Assembly (NCBI GenBank): GCA_964505215.1
Contig: CAZDGU010000012.1
Span: 38,967 to 102,966 of the forward strand
Direction of reading: 5' to 3'
DNA: 64,000 nucleotides
DNA from: Gracilimonas sp964505215
Lineage (GTDB): Bacteria > Bacteroidota > Rhodothermia > Balneolales > Balneolaceae
The notes under the pieces were generated by a model. That model was not told the origin of the DNA and searched no databases. It saw only the letters and a list, made by a program, of their open reading frames with translations. Made by a program: the position numbers and the translations under genes. Shown here piece after piece: positions 14,583 to 23,995 of the stretch (position 1 is the first letter of the stretch; each line of letters opens with the position of its first letter).

Positions 14583-17258
14583 ATGCTACGATATATATCT
14601 ACAATTTTCCTGGCGCTGATGGTGGCAAGCTCTGCTCTTGCTCAATCTGCGATTACGGGAGAAATAACCGATAAAAGTACCGGTGAACCCATTATTGGAG
14701 CCAACCTAATACTGTTAGGAACGGCGAAAGGAGATGCAACCGACCTTGACGGAACATACCGCATAGAAAGTGTACAGCCCGGCACGTACACCCTGCGTGT
14801 ATCAAGCGTTGGATTCATCACCATACTGAGAGAGATAACGGTAGAAAGCAGCGATCTTGAGCTGAATTTTGAGATGGAGCTGACCTCCGAATCACTTACT
14901 TCACTTGAGGTATTTGCATCGCGATCTGACCAAACAACACCGGTTGCGTTCTCAGATGTAAGCCAGGAAGATATTAGAGTACAATTAGGCTCACGAGACC
15001 TGCCATTGGTGCTAAATGTAACGCCATCGGTCTATTCTACCGACCAGGGCGGTGGTGCAGGTGATGCGCGCATTAACGTACGTGGATTCAGCCAGCGAAA
15101 TGTTGCCGTAATGGTAAACGGTGTACCTATTAATGATATGGAAAACGGCTGGGTGTACTGGTCTAACTGGGATGGAGTAGGTGACGCCGCTCGTTCTATT
15201 CAGGTTCAGCGCGGTATTTCTAACGTAAACTTAGCCGTGCCATCGGTTGGCGGTACATTGAATATTATTACCGACCCAAGCAGCAACGAAGCCGGCGGAA
15301 TGGTGAAGTTTGAAAACGGAAGCGGAAATTTCAACAAAACAACCCTAATGCTGAACTCCGGTCTGATAAATGACAAATTTGCATTCAGTGCCGTGGGCGT
15401 TCGCAAAGAAGGTGTTGGATTGGTTGAAGGAACCTGGACCGATGCATGGGCCTATCACTTAGCTGCTTCGTATCAGGTAAATGATAAAAACCGATTAGAC
15501 CTTTTTGCTTTTGGTGCACCGCAGCGCCACGGACAGCGTTTATATGCACAAAATATCGGTACGTTCGACCGATCGTACGCATTAGATTTGGATGGCTACG
15601 ATCCCGCAGCAGCCGATCAGTTTCCTGAAAAAGGAATGTTTTTTAACCAAAACGTAGCCGGCGTAAGCTCTTCGTACACTGGAAAGCAGTATTTAGGCGG
15701 CGGCTGGTTAGGTGGAATTGCAAATCGCCACAGTGCTAACTTCATTAATGAGCGCGAAAACTTTTATCACAAGCCTCAGGTAAACCTAAACTGGTACAGC
15801 GAGCTGAGTGATAAACTTACTATCACCAACGTACTTTATTTTTCAGGTGGCCAGGGTGGCGGAACCGGTACGTTTGGAAGCAGTCCGGTACGCGATTTTT
15901 CAAACGGCGCTTATCGCATTCTTTGGGATGAAACCATTGCCCGAAACGTAGCCAATGGAGATACCTCTGTTACCATTCTGCGAAACAGCCGTAATAACCA
16001 ATGGACCGTAGGGGATATCCTGAAAGCGACTTACAAGGCCAGCGATAATGTAGAAATCCAGGCCGGCGTTGACTGGAGAACCGCAGAAATTGAGCACTAT
16101 AGAGAAGTGCGAGATTTATTAGGCGGACATTTCTTCATTGATAACTCCGATGACTTCAACCCAAATAAAAAAGTTGGGTTAGGTGATAAAGTAGCTTACG
16201 ATTTTGTAAATACCGTAAACTGGTTAGGCGGCTATTTACAGGGAGAGTACACAAAAGACCGCTTTAGCACGTACGCAACGGCCGGAATTTCTACGGTAAA
16301 ATACTCTCATGACAACCACTTTACCGACGACCCGGCTAAAACCGGGTTACAGCCTATTAAGCGCGAAAGTGATAATTTGGTAGGCTACCAGGCAAAAGTG
16401 GGAGCTATTTATGATGTAACCAACACCTTTAGCGTGTATGCTAATGTTGGAGCTATTTCTAAAGTGCCAATTTTTGATAACGTGATTAACGACGGAAACG
16501 GCGCTATGAACGAAGACCCTAAAAATGAGAAGTTTTTCTTCTACGAGGGTGGTGTGAGATATCGTGACGCCGGTGGCAAGTTTGGTGTAAACGCTAACTA
16601 CTACCTGACCGACCGACAAGATCGCTCGTTTACGCGCTCCATCACACAGCTGGATGGTACCGAGGGAATTATCAACATTTCCGGATTAGATCAAATACAC
16701 AGTGGTGTGGAGCTGGAAACCTCTTACCAGCCAACAGAATGGGTTCGCTTAGACGTAGCCGCTTCTCATAACCTGTGGAAATATCAAAATGATGTATCCG
16801 CAACCTATCAGCCCGACGAAGGCTCAAGTAATGTGCAAAATATTAACCTGTATGTGAAAGACTTAAAAGTTGGTAACGCACCGCAAACGCAGTTTGCCTA
16901 CACGCTTTCACTGATGCCATCCGATAACTTTGATGTCGCTTTGGTGGGAACTTCCTACATGCGCCACTACTCAGATTTTGACCCGCTGAGCAGAGATGAT
17001 CCGGCCGACAGAGCACAAACCTGGAAAGTGCCGGATTACAGTGTATTTAACATGCACATGAATTATGATCTTCCGGGAGTATTTAAAGGCAGTACGTTAT
17101 TCCTGAATATTTTTAACGTATTTAATGCCACTTACATCCAGGATGCTCTTGATAACAGCCAGTATAACAGCTTCGATCAAGATCATGATGCTGATGATGC
17201 AGAAGTTTTCTTTGGGCTTCCCCGAAGGTATAATTTTGGTGTGAGAATCAACTTCTGA
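14583..17258 (+). CDS. TonB-dependent receptor
   Basis: 891 residues from the ATG at 14583, which begins a good signal peptide (MLRYISTIFLALMVASSALAQ). A carboxypeptidase-like beta domain follows (about 23-100; ITGEITDKSTGEPIIGANL, GTYRIESVQPGTYTL), then a plug (about 120-240; RINVRGFSQRNVAVMVNGVP, MENGWVYWSNW, VGGTLNIIT) and a barrel ending in RRYNFGVRINF. The MENGWVYWSNW signature marks a common Bacteroidota receptor subfamily. It is transcribed alone, between a promoter at 14542 and a terminator at 17341. The ligand is unknown; the phosphodiesterase gene downstream might supply one. Confidence 0.92.
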   Translation: MLRYISTIFLALMVASSALAQSAITGEITDKSTGEPIIGANLILLGTAKGDATDLDGTYRIESVQPGTYTLRVSSVGFITILREITVESSDLELNFEMELTSESLTSLEVFASRSDQTTPVAFSDVSQEDIRVQLGSRDLPLVLNVTPSVYSTDQGGGAGDARINVRGFSQRNVAVMVNGVPINDMENGWVYWSNWDGVGDAARSIQVQRGISNVNLAVPSVGGTLNIITDPSSNEAGGMVKFENGSGNFNKTTLMLNSGLINDKFAFSAVGVRKEGVGLVEGTWTDAWAYHLAASYQVNDKNRLDLFAFGAPQRHGQRLYAQNIGTFDRSYALDLDGYDPAAADQFPEKGMFFNQNVAGVSSSYTGKQYLGGGWLGGIANRHSANFINERENFYHKPQVNLNWYSELSDKLTITNVLYFSGGQGGGTGTFGSSPVRDFSNGAYRILWDETIARNVANGDTSVTILRNSRNNQWTVGDILKATYKASDNVEIQAGVDWRTAEIEHYREVRDLLGGHFFIDNSDDFNPNKKVGLGDKVAYDFVNTVNWLGGYLQGEYTKDRFSTYATAGISTVKYSHDNHFTDDPAKTGLQPIKRESDNLVGYQAKVGAIYDVTNTFSVYANVGAISKVPIFDNVINDGNGAMNEDPKNEKFFFYEGGVRYRDAGGKFGVNANYYLTDRQDRSFTRSITQLDGTEGIINISGLDQIHSGVELETSYQPTEWVRLDVAASHNLWKYQNDVSATYQPDEGSSNVQNINLYVKDLKVGNAPQTQFAYTLSLMPSDNFDVALVGTSYMRHYSDFDPLSRDDPADRAQTWKVPDYSVFNMHMNYDLPGVFKGSTLFLNIFNVFNATYIQDALDNSQYNSFDQDHDADDAEVFFGLPRRYNFGVRINF

Positions 17259-17340
17259 TTTTTACCCAAAAGTTTTGGCAGTAACAAAAACCTATGGTTT
17301 GCTTACTTTGCCAATACCCTTTTAAATAATAGTATCAGCA

Positions 17341-17371
17341 AAAGCAGCTCGATTTTCGAGCTGCTTTTTTA
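17341..17371 (+). terminator. Rho-independent terminator
   Basis: AAAGCAGCTCGA and TCGAGCTGCTTT pair around a TTT loop, followed by a T-run (17367-17370). It ends the TonB-receptor transcript, 83 bp after its stop. Confidence 0.9.
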
Positions 17372-17383
17372 ATATCTTTAATT

Positions 17384-18607
17384 ATGCGAAAATCACTGTT
17401 TTACTTTCTACTTTTATTCACCTTAACGGGATGCGTTCAGCAACAAGCAGGTACCGACAATAAAGTGCTGCTAATTTCTTTTGATGGCTTTCGGTACGAC
17501 TATCTCTCCAAAGCACCCACCCCAAATTTTGATAAATTAGCGGAGCAGGGCGTGCTTAGCGATGGACTCATTCCCATATTTCCTTCCAAAACATTTCCCA
17601 ATCATTACGCCATTGCCACCGGCTTATACCCCGAAAATAACGGCTTTGTAGGCAACAGCATGTACGATCCGGAAATGGATGCTTATTTCGCTATTCGAGA
17701 TCGGGATGCTGTAGAAAACCCCGACTGGTATGAAGGCGAACCGATTTGGAACACAGTGGAGAAGGCGGGTAAAAAAGCCGGAACTATGTTTTGGGTTGGC
17801 TCGGAAGCACCCATACAAAACATGCGCCCCAGCCATTGGAAAATATTTGACGACTCCGTACCCGACTCTGCCCGCATAGATACGGTGCTGAAGTGGATGA
17901 GTGCCGGCTCGGGTAATGATGTGGATTTTGCCACGCTCTATTACAGTTTTGTAGATACGCAGGGGCATCGCTTTGGCCCAAATTCACCCCGGGTGAAAGA
18001 AGCTATCCAAAGAGCAGATGACCTGATGGGCTATATTCTGGAAGAACTGGAGCGGCTGAAGCTTGCCAACCAAACCAATATTATTGTAGTCTCAGATCAC
18101 GGAATGTCAGAAATTTCAAGAGAGCGTATTGTTGTTTTGGATGATTACATCAACCCCGATTTGCTGCAAATTATCTCCACAAGTCCTGCGCTAATGGCAA
18201 ATGTGAAGGATGATAAGCTGGAAGAAGTATATCAGGCGCTGAAGGAGAATGAGGAAAATTTCAGAGTGTATAAAAAGGAAGATATACCGGAGCGATTTCA
18301 TTTGAAAAATCACCGAAGAATTCTTGACCTGCTGTTGCTGGCAGATTTAGGCTATACCATAAATACAAAATCCTTTTTTGAAGCTCGTCCAAATTACCCA
18401 TCAGGAGGCACACATGGTTTTGATAATAAAGAGCAAGAAATGTATGGACTGTTTATAGCATCCGGACCGGGATTTAAGGAAAACTATCAGGCCCGGTCGT
18501 TTGAGAATATTCATATTTATTCGCTGATGGCTCATTTAATGGGAATTGAGCCTGCTCAAAATGATGGTAACATAGACAGCGTATCCGTATTTTTGAAAGA
18601 GCAATAA
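17384..18607 (+). CDS. Ectonucleotide pyrophosphatase/phosphodiesterase (ENPP-type) lipoprotein
   Basis: 407 residues. Lipobox FTLTGC gives Cys17, so it is an envelope lipoprotein. Alkaline-phosphatase-superfamily metal and nucleophile motifs are all visible: ISFDGFRYDY (Asp), FPSKTFPNHYAIATG (nucleophile Thr), SFVDTQGHRFGPNS (Asp, His), VVSDHGMSEI (Asp-His) and GGTHGFDN (His). Family members hydrolyse nucleotide pyrophosphates or phosphodiesters using two zinc ions. It probably scavenges nucleotides or phosphodiesters in the periplasm. It is a single gene, 13 bp after the terminator. Confidence 0.9.
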   Translation: MRKSLFYFLLLFTLTGCVQQQAGTDNKVLLISFDGFRYDYLSKAPTPNFDKLAEQGVLSDGLIPIFPSKTFPNHYAIATGLYPENNGFVGNSMYDPEMDAYFAIRDRDAVENPDWYEGEPIWNTVEKAGKKAGTMFWVGSEAPIQNMRPSHWKIFDDSVPDSARIDTVLKWMSAGSGNDVDFATLYYSFVDTQGHRFGPNSPRVKEAIQRADDLMGYILEELERLKLANQTNIIVVSDHGMSEISRERIVVLDDYINPDLLQIISTSPALMANVKDDKLEEVYQALKENEENFRVYKKEDIPERFHLKNHRRILDLLLLADLGYTINTKSFFEARPNYPSGGTHGFDNKEQEMYGLFIASGPGFKENYQARSFENIHIYSLMAHLMGIEPAQNDGNIDSVSVFLKEQ

Positions 18608-18719
18608 AAAGTTCAGGAAAAAACGCTTTCAGAGCCTTATTAAGATTGCATCTGTCAAAAAGTGAGGGGATATTCCAACCCCATTTCAGTTAATTACATT
18701 AATACCAATTTATTAAAAC

Positions 18720-19055
18720 ATGTCATACATAGTTACTGAACCCTGCATTCAGTGTAAATATACAAATTGCGCAGCCGTTTGCCCTGTAGATGCTTTTCGT
18801 GAAGGGCCAAATTTTCTGGTAATCGATCCTTTTGAATGTATAGATTGTGATGCCTGCGTTTCAGAATGTCCGGTTGAGGCCATTTATCCTGATGATGAAG
18901 TACCTGAAAAGTGGGAAGAGTATATTGAAATTAATGAGCGCTTGTCGGAAGAGTGGGAAGACCGCATCATTAACGAAACCTTAGATGCCCTGCCTGATGC
19001 TGATGAGTGGGCAACGGTAGAAGACAAAAAAGATAAGCTGATAGAAGCCTGGTAA
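18720..19055 (+). CDS. fdxA: 7Fe ferredoxin (FdxA-like)
   Basis: 111 residues. CIQCKYTNCAAVCP (Cys9, 12, 17, 21) and CIDCDACVSECP hold the two cluster-binding sets; the spacing of the first is typical of [3Fe-4S]/[4Fe-4S] FdxA proteins, followed by the acidic C-terminal tail usual in this family (EKWEEYIEINERLSEEW). It is a soluble cytoplasmic electron carrier. It stands 112 bp after the phosphodiesterase and 68 bp before folP. Confidence 0.9.
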   Translation: MSYIVTEPCIQCKYTNCAAVCPVDAFREGPNFLVIDPFECIDCDACVSECPVEAIYPDDEVPEKWEEYIEINERLSEEWEDRIINETLDALPDADEWATVEDKKDKLIEAW

Positions 19056-19123
19056 TTAGCATTAGCAGGTTACGCGCACCGGCCAATTTTATCAAATTAA
19101 ATGCAACGTAACCTTACTTTATA

Positions 19124-19954
19124 GTGCCTGAACATGATGCCAAACTGAGCGTAAATCAATCCCCAAAAATAATGGGGATTTTAAATGCTACGCCCGATTC
19201 CTTTGCTGATGGCGGAAAATACATCAATAAAAGCAAAGCGATGGACCGCATCTATTTTATGCTCAAAAACGGTGCGGATATTATAGATATTGGGGGCGAA
19301 TCTACCCGGCCGGGCTCCGACGGAGTTTCGGTTCAGGAAGAAATGGATCGGGTAATTCCTTTGTTAGAATCGGCGATTACTTCGTTTAAAGATGCTGTAT
19401 TTTCTATAGATACCACCAAGTACGAAGTGGCTGAAAAAGCACTGGAAACCGGTGCCCATATTATAAATGATATAAGCGGACTTCAGGCCGATCCGCGCCT
19501 TGCCGACCTTTGCGCAGAACATGACGCCACGCTGGTGCTGATGCATTCGAAGGGAAAACCCAAAGTGATGCAGCAAAATCCTATCTACGAACATGTTGTG
19601 GATGAGGTAGCGAATTTTTTTGAACAGCAGATTGCAAAAGCCAAAAAAAGAGGGGTTCATCGTATTATTTTAGATCCGGGCATTGGCTTTGGCAAAACAA
19701 CGGAGCATAATCTTCGGCTCATAAATAACCTCAGTACATTCGAGAAATTCGGATTTCCTGTTTTAGTGGGCGCTTCCCGTAAATCGTTAATTGGTACATT
19801 GTTAGGTGATCGTCCGGTTGATGATCGGCTTATCGGAACGGTGGCTCTGCACTACCACGCGCTAATGAAAGGTGCTCAAATTTTACGCGTACATGATGTT
19901 AAGGAAGCTTCCGATTCTATTCGTATATTCAACGCGTTGATATCACAATCTTAA
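19124..19954 (+). CDS. folP: Dihydropteroate synthase
   Basis: 276 residues, GTG start at 19124; no in-frame ATG precedes the conserved core. It condenses pterin pyrophosphate with p-aminobenzoate in folate synthesis. Motifs: MGILNATPDSFADGG (pterin site), DIGGESTRPG, HIINDISG, LDPGIGFGKTTEHN, GASRKSLIG and a final RVHDV. Length and order match the family. The NATPDSFAD wording varies slightly from the commoner NVTPDSFSD. It is followed after 15 bp by cdaA, an arrangement seen in this phylum. Confidence 0.95.
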   Translation: MPEHDAKLSVNQSPKIMGILNATPDSFADGGKYINKSKAMDRIYFMLKNGADIIDIGGESTRPGSDGVSVQEEMDRVIPLLESAITSFKDAVFSIDTTKYEVAEKALETGAHIINDISGLQADPRLADLCAEHDATLVLMHSKGKPKVMQQNPIYEHVVDEVANFFEQQIAKAKKRGVHRIILDPGIGFGKTTEHNLRLINNLSTFEKFGFPVLVGASRKSLIGTLLGDRPVDDRLIGTVALHYHALMKGAQILRVHDVKEASDSIRIFNALISQS

Positions 19955-19969
19955 CCTAAACAGACGGTT

Positions 19970-20785
19970 TTGTTTCCCATAGGCTTTCTCGAGTTCGGCT
20001 TAAAAGACTTTGCCGAAACGCTTATTATTGCCCTTGTGCTGGTGTATTTATACCGGTGGGTTAAGGGTACGTTTGCCATTCAGGCCGCGCTGGGAATTTT
20101 GTTTGTGATTATAATCAACGTGGTAATTGGCTTGTTAGGTTTTACAACCCTGAATACCATTCTGAGCCAGATTTTAGACGTTGGAATTATAGCGCTCATA
20201 ATTCTCTTTCAACCCGAAATTCGAAAACTGCTGTACCGGTTGGGAACCAATACCAGCCTCGATCGCTTTTTCTCCACCTCAAACTCCGACCGCACTATTG
20301 ACGAGGTAATTCAGGCGGTGAAAGAAATGTCGAAGAATAAAATTGGGGCGCTTATAGTATTTGCACGAACTTCATCTCTGCAAGATTTGGTAGATGCGGG
20401 TGTAAATATTGACGCTGAAATTAAAAGCGAACTGCTGATTACCATCTTCAGAAAAGAAACGCCCCTGCACGACGGCGCCGTAGTTATTCGCGGAAACCGC
20501 ATTGTAGCCGCCAGCTGTTACTTGCCGATCTCTCAAAACCCGAATATTTCTACTTCTTTCGGAACCCGACACCGGGCGGCAGTGGGTATCAGTGAATCTA
20601 ATAACGTGTTCGTGATTGTGGTGTCTGAAGAAACTGGCCGAATTTCCATTGCCCGAAACGGAGCACTCACCAGCGGTTTGACCATCCAAAAACTGCGGGC
20701 TGAAATGGAAGAATCCTTTGGCGATCAGAAGTTTGAGGACGACGTAGCCTTCAGCAGCTCCAAAGCCGACATGAACCTGAATTAG
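19970..20785 (+). CDS. cdaA: Diadenylate cyclase CdaA
   Basis: 271 residues, TTG start at 19970. Three N-terminal membrane helices (about 12-85) precede the DAC domain (about 105-260). Catalytic motifs are LHDGAVVIRG (DGA) and FGTRHRAAVG (RHR). It makes cyclic di-AMP from two ATP at the inner membrane; in other bacteria the signal controls potassium and osmotic balance. It is probably cotranscribed with folP (15-bp gap). A TrkA-C-type protein that might respond to such a signal lies far away at 40.7 kb, so no link can be claimed. Confidence 0.95.
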   Translation: MFPIGFLEFGLKDFAETLIIALVLVYLYRWVKGTFAIQAALGILFVIIINVVIGLLGFTTLNTILSQILDVGIIALIILFQPEIRKLLYRLGTNTSLDRFFSTSNSDRTIDEVIQAVKEMSKNKIGALIVFARTSSLQDLVDAGVNIDAEIKSELLITIFRKETPLHDGAVVIRGNRIVAASCYLPISQNPNISTSFGTRHRAAVGISESNNVFVIVVSEETGRISIARNGALTSGLTIQKLRAEMEESFGDQKFEDDVAFSSSKADMNLN

Positions 20786-20862
20786 CCAAAAGGGAACTTA
20801 CTTTTCTTGGGGTGATGAAAGAGTTTTCGGAATGAATAGGGAAGCCATAAAATCACTATCTG

Positions 20863-21855
20863 CTACTTTTCTAAAAACAGTCGTATCAATTCTTTAGCCG
20901 CTTTATAAGAAGAAATATGGTTTTCCTGAACTTTAAGCTGATATTCTTCTAACCGCCGGGCAAGTTCCTCATTCCTATAAAAAGCCTGATGAAGTTCGTA
21001 ATTGATGCTTTCCTTTAGCCAGTAATTGGCCTGTTCTTTCCGCTGCTGTTCAAAATACCCTTTGGTTTTGGTGTGATGGACAAAAGCTTCAACAATCTCC
21101 CAAACCTTATCAATGCCTTTGTTGTGAAAGGCTGAACAAGTAGCCACTTTGGGTATCCAGCCTGAGGGGGTGGGTGGAAACAAGTGTAAGGCTCTTTTAT
21201 ATTCAGATTTAGCCGCTCTGGCCGCTCGCTCATTCCCCGAATCTGCTTTGTTGATGACAATAGAATCGGCCATTTCCATAATACCACGCTTAATCCCCTG
21301 AAGCTCATCGCCGGCTCCGGCAAGCATTAGCAGTAAAAAGAAATCAACCATAGAATGCACCGCCGTTTCTGATTGACCCACGCCCACGGTTTCTATAAAA
21401 ATGGTGTTGAATCCGGCGGCTTCGCACAGCGTAATCGTTTCGCGCGTGCTGCGGGCCACACCACCCAGAGAGCCGGAAGTGGGCGTTGGCCGAATATAGG
21501 CATTGGAATGATTGGAGAGCGTTTCCATGCGCGTTTTATCGCCCAAAATACTGCCGCGTGTTTTAGAACTGCTGGGATCTACCGCCAGTACTGCAAGCGA
21601 GCGCTGTTCTTCTTCAAGAATATAATTTCCAAGCGCTTCAATAAACGTGCTTTTCCCCACGCCGGGAACGCCGGTAATGCCAATACGCACCGATTTTCCG
21701 GAATGAGGAAGGCAGGCTTCTATAATTTCCTGAGCCAGTTCCTGATCATCACTCCGCGTACTTTCAACCAGCGTAATAGCCCGGCTTAAAAGCATTCGGT
21801 TACCGGAGAGAATACCGTCTATAAATTCTTCGGAAGAGGGAAGATTTCTACCCAT
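20863..21855 (-). CDS. meaB: Methylmalonyl-CoA mutase-associated GTPase MeaB
   Basis: 330 residues from the ATG at 21855, overlapping the mutase stop by 8 bp; a longer open frame to 21933 runs inside the mutase gene and is less likely. P-loop GITGVPGVGKSTF, then VDPSSSKTRGSILGDKTRM, ETVGVGQSE (switch) and VINKADSGN (base specificity). It is a chaperone GTPase that guards adenosylcobalamin loading of the mutase. It is the third gene of the mutA-mutB-meaB operon. Confidence 0.95.
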   Translation of the reverse strand: MGRNLPSSEEFIDGILSGNRMLLSRAITLVESTRSDDQELAQEIIEACLPHSGKSVRIGITGVPGVGKSTFIEALGNYILEEEQRSLAVLAVDPSSSKTRGSILGDKTRMETLSNHSNAYIRPTPTSGSLGGVARSTRETITLCEAAGFNTIFIETVGVGQSETAVHSMVDFFLLLMLAGAGDELQGIKRGIMEMADSIVINKADSGNERAARAAKSEYKRALHLFPPTPSGWIPKVATCSAFHNKGIDKVWEIVEAFVHHTKTKGYFEQQRKEQANYWLKESINYELHQAFYRNEELARRLEEYQLKVQENHISSYKAAKELIRLFLEK

Positions 21856-23995
21856 TGCCGCTGTCGGTATAATTTTGAGTGAGCAGATCGAGTAACTGTT
21901 TGGCCGCTTTTGGAATGACCGTTCCCGGCCCAAATATGGCGGTTACGCCGGCATCATATAAAAAGTCATAATCCTGTTGCGGAATTACGCCACCGGCAAT
22001 GACCAAAATATCATCTCGCCCGTGTTTTTGAAGCTCTTCAATGACTTCCGGAACCAGCGATTTGTGGCTTCCGGCCAGGCTGGAAACGCCTATAATATGC
22101 ACGTCATTTTCAACGGCCTGCCGCGCTGCTTCTTCCGGAGTTTGAAACAGAGGGCCGATGTCCACATCAAAGCCTAAATCGGCAAAACCGGTAGATATTA
22201 CTTTGGCGCCACGGTCGTGTCCGTCCTGACCAACTTTTGCTACCATAATACGCGGGCGGCGGCCATCTAATTCAGCAAAAGCATCGGCTGCTTTTAGCGC
22301 GGCATTAAAAGCGTCATTGTTTTTCAGTTCGGATGAATACACGCCGGATATTGATTTTATAGTTGCTTTGTACCGTCCAAACGCCTCTTCCATGGCATCA
22401 GATATTTCACCAAGAGTAGCACGTTCGCGGGCGGCATCTACTGCCAAAGCTAATAAATTTCCATCACCCGATTTTGCACAGGCAGTCAGTTTTTCCAAAG
22501 CCTGCTGAACCGCATCGGAATTACGCTCTTCTTTCATTTTATTGAGGCGCTGAATCTGCGATTTCCGCACTTTTACGTTATCTACTTCCAGCACGTCAAT
22601 CTCCGAAGACTCTTCCGTCACGTATTTATTCACGCCCACAATGGTATCTTTTCCGGAGTCGATGCGCGCCTGTTTTCGGGCAGCTGCTTCTTCAATCCGC
22701 ATTTTGGGAATGCCGGTTTCTATGGCTTTGGCCATTCCACCCAGTTCTTCCACTTCACCAATCAGCGACCACGCTCTGCGGGCAATTTGGTCGGTCAGAT
22801 ATTCCACATAATAGGAGCCGGCCCATGGGTCCACAGCTTTTGTGATTCCGGTTTCTTCCTGCAAAAACAGCTGCGTATTTCGGGCAATTCGAGCCGAGAA
22901 ATCGGTGGGGAGCGCAATGGCTTCATCCAGCGCATTGGTGTGCAAAGATTGCGTATGGCCCAACGCCGCCGCCATGGCTTCTACCGTGGTACGGGCTACA
23001 TTATTATACGGATCTTGTTCAGTGAGGCTCCAGCCGGAAGTTTGAGAATGCGTGCGGAGTGAAAGTGATTTTGGGTTTTTTGGGTTGAAGGACTTCACAA
23101 TTTTAGCCCAAAGCAGACGCGCTGCACGCATCTTGGCAATTTCCATAAAATGATTCATCCCAATGCCCCAGAAAAAGGAAATGCGCGGAGCAAAAACATC
23201 CACGTCCATGCCCGCTTCAATACCGGTTCGTAAATATTCAAGGCCGTTGGCTAAAGTGTAAGCCAGCTCGATATCTGCTGTGGCGCCGGCTTCCTGCATG
23301 TGATATCCGCTCACGGAAATAGAGTTGAAGCGAGGCATATTTTGAGAGGTAAACTCAAAAATATCACCCACAATTTTCATAGAAGGCTCGGGCGGATAGA
23401 TGTAGGTATTTCGCACCATAAACTCTTTTAAAATATCATTTTGGATGGTGCCTGATAGACCTTTAAGCTCAATTCCCTGCTCTTCTGCCGCTACAATATA
23501 AAAGGCCATAATGGGAATTACGGCTCCGTTCATGGTCATAGAAACGGACATTTTATCCAGCGGTATTTGGTCGAACAGTACTTTCATATCTTCCACTGAG
23601 TCGATGGCTACGCCGGCTTTGCCCACATCGCCGGAAACGCGCGGATGGTCTGAGTCGTAGCCGCGATGAGTGGCTAAATCAAAAGCCACGGATAATCCCT
23701 TTTGCCCGGCTTTCAGATTCCGGCGATAAAAAGCATTCGATTCTTCAGCTGTCGAAAAGCCTGCATACTGGCGGATGGTCCACGGACGTACGGCATACAT
23801 GGTAGAATACGGCCCGCGTAAATAAGGGGGAATTCCGGCGGCATATTCGAGATGCTCCAGATTTTCTATATCCTTTTGGGTGAACCGCGGCTTGATGGAA
23901 ATTTTCTCCGGAGTTTCCCAATCCGATTTATCGGGTGAGGGAGATGCTACAGTTTCTTCGAAATCTAAGTCTATGGTTGAAAAATCTTTTTTCAT
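21848..23995 (-). CDS. mutB: Methylmalonyl-CoA mutase, large (catalytic) subunit
   Basis: 715 residues, normal for the family. It interconverts methylmalonyl-CoA and succinyl-CoA using adenosylcobalamin. The TIM-barrel substrate domain starts at about residue 35 (RGPYSTMYAVRPWTIRQYAG) and contains SVSMTMNGAV and RTHSQTSGWSLTEQDPYNN. The C-terminal B12 domain (about 580-710) contains the lower-ligand motif GQDGHDRGAK (DxHxxG) and IGVSSLAGSHKS. Its start overlaps the small-subunit stop (ATGA, 23992-23995), so the two are translationally coupled. Confidence 0.96.
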   Translation of the reverse strand: MKKDFSTIDLDFEETVASPSPDKSDWETPEKISIKPRFTQKDIENLEHLEYAAGIPPYLRGPYSTMYAVRPWTIRQYAGFSTAEESNAFYRRNLKAGQKGLSVAFDLATHRGYDSDHPRVSGDVGKAGVAIDSVEDMKVLFDQIPLDKMSVSMTMNGAVIPIMAFYIVAAEEQGIELKGLSGTIQNDILKEFMVRNTYIYPPEPSMKIVGDIFEFTSQNMPRFNSISVSGYHMQEAGATADIELAYTLANGLEYLRTGIEAGMDVDVFAPRISFFWGIGMNHFMEIAKMRAARLLWAKIVKSFNPKNPKSLSLRTHSQTSGWSLTEQDPYNNVARTTVEAMAAALGHTQSLHTNALDEAIALPTDFSARIARNTQLFLQEETGITKAVDPWAGSYYVEYLTDQIARRAWSLIGEVEELGGMAKAIETGIPKMRIEEAAARKQARIDSGKDTIVGVNKYVTEESSEIDVLEVDNVKVRKSQIQRLNKMKEERNSDAVQQALEKLTACAKSGDGNLLALAVDAARERATLGEISDAMEEAFGRYKATIKSISGVYSSELKNNDAFNAALKAADAFAELDGRRPRIMVAKVGQDGHDRGAKVISTGFADLGFDVDIGPLFQTPEEAARQAVENDVHIIGVSSLAGSHKSLVPEVIEELQKHGRDDILVIAGGVIPQQDYDFLYDAGVTAIFGPGTVIPKAAKQLLDLLTQNYTDSGNG

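Noticed and set aside
17373..17380. TATCTTTA as promoter of the ENPP-type gene
   Set aside because: It ends only 3 bp before the ATG, which would put the transcription start inside the coding region; a promoter further upstream is more likely.
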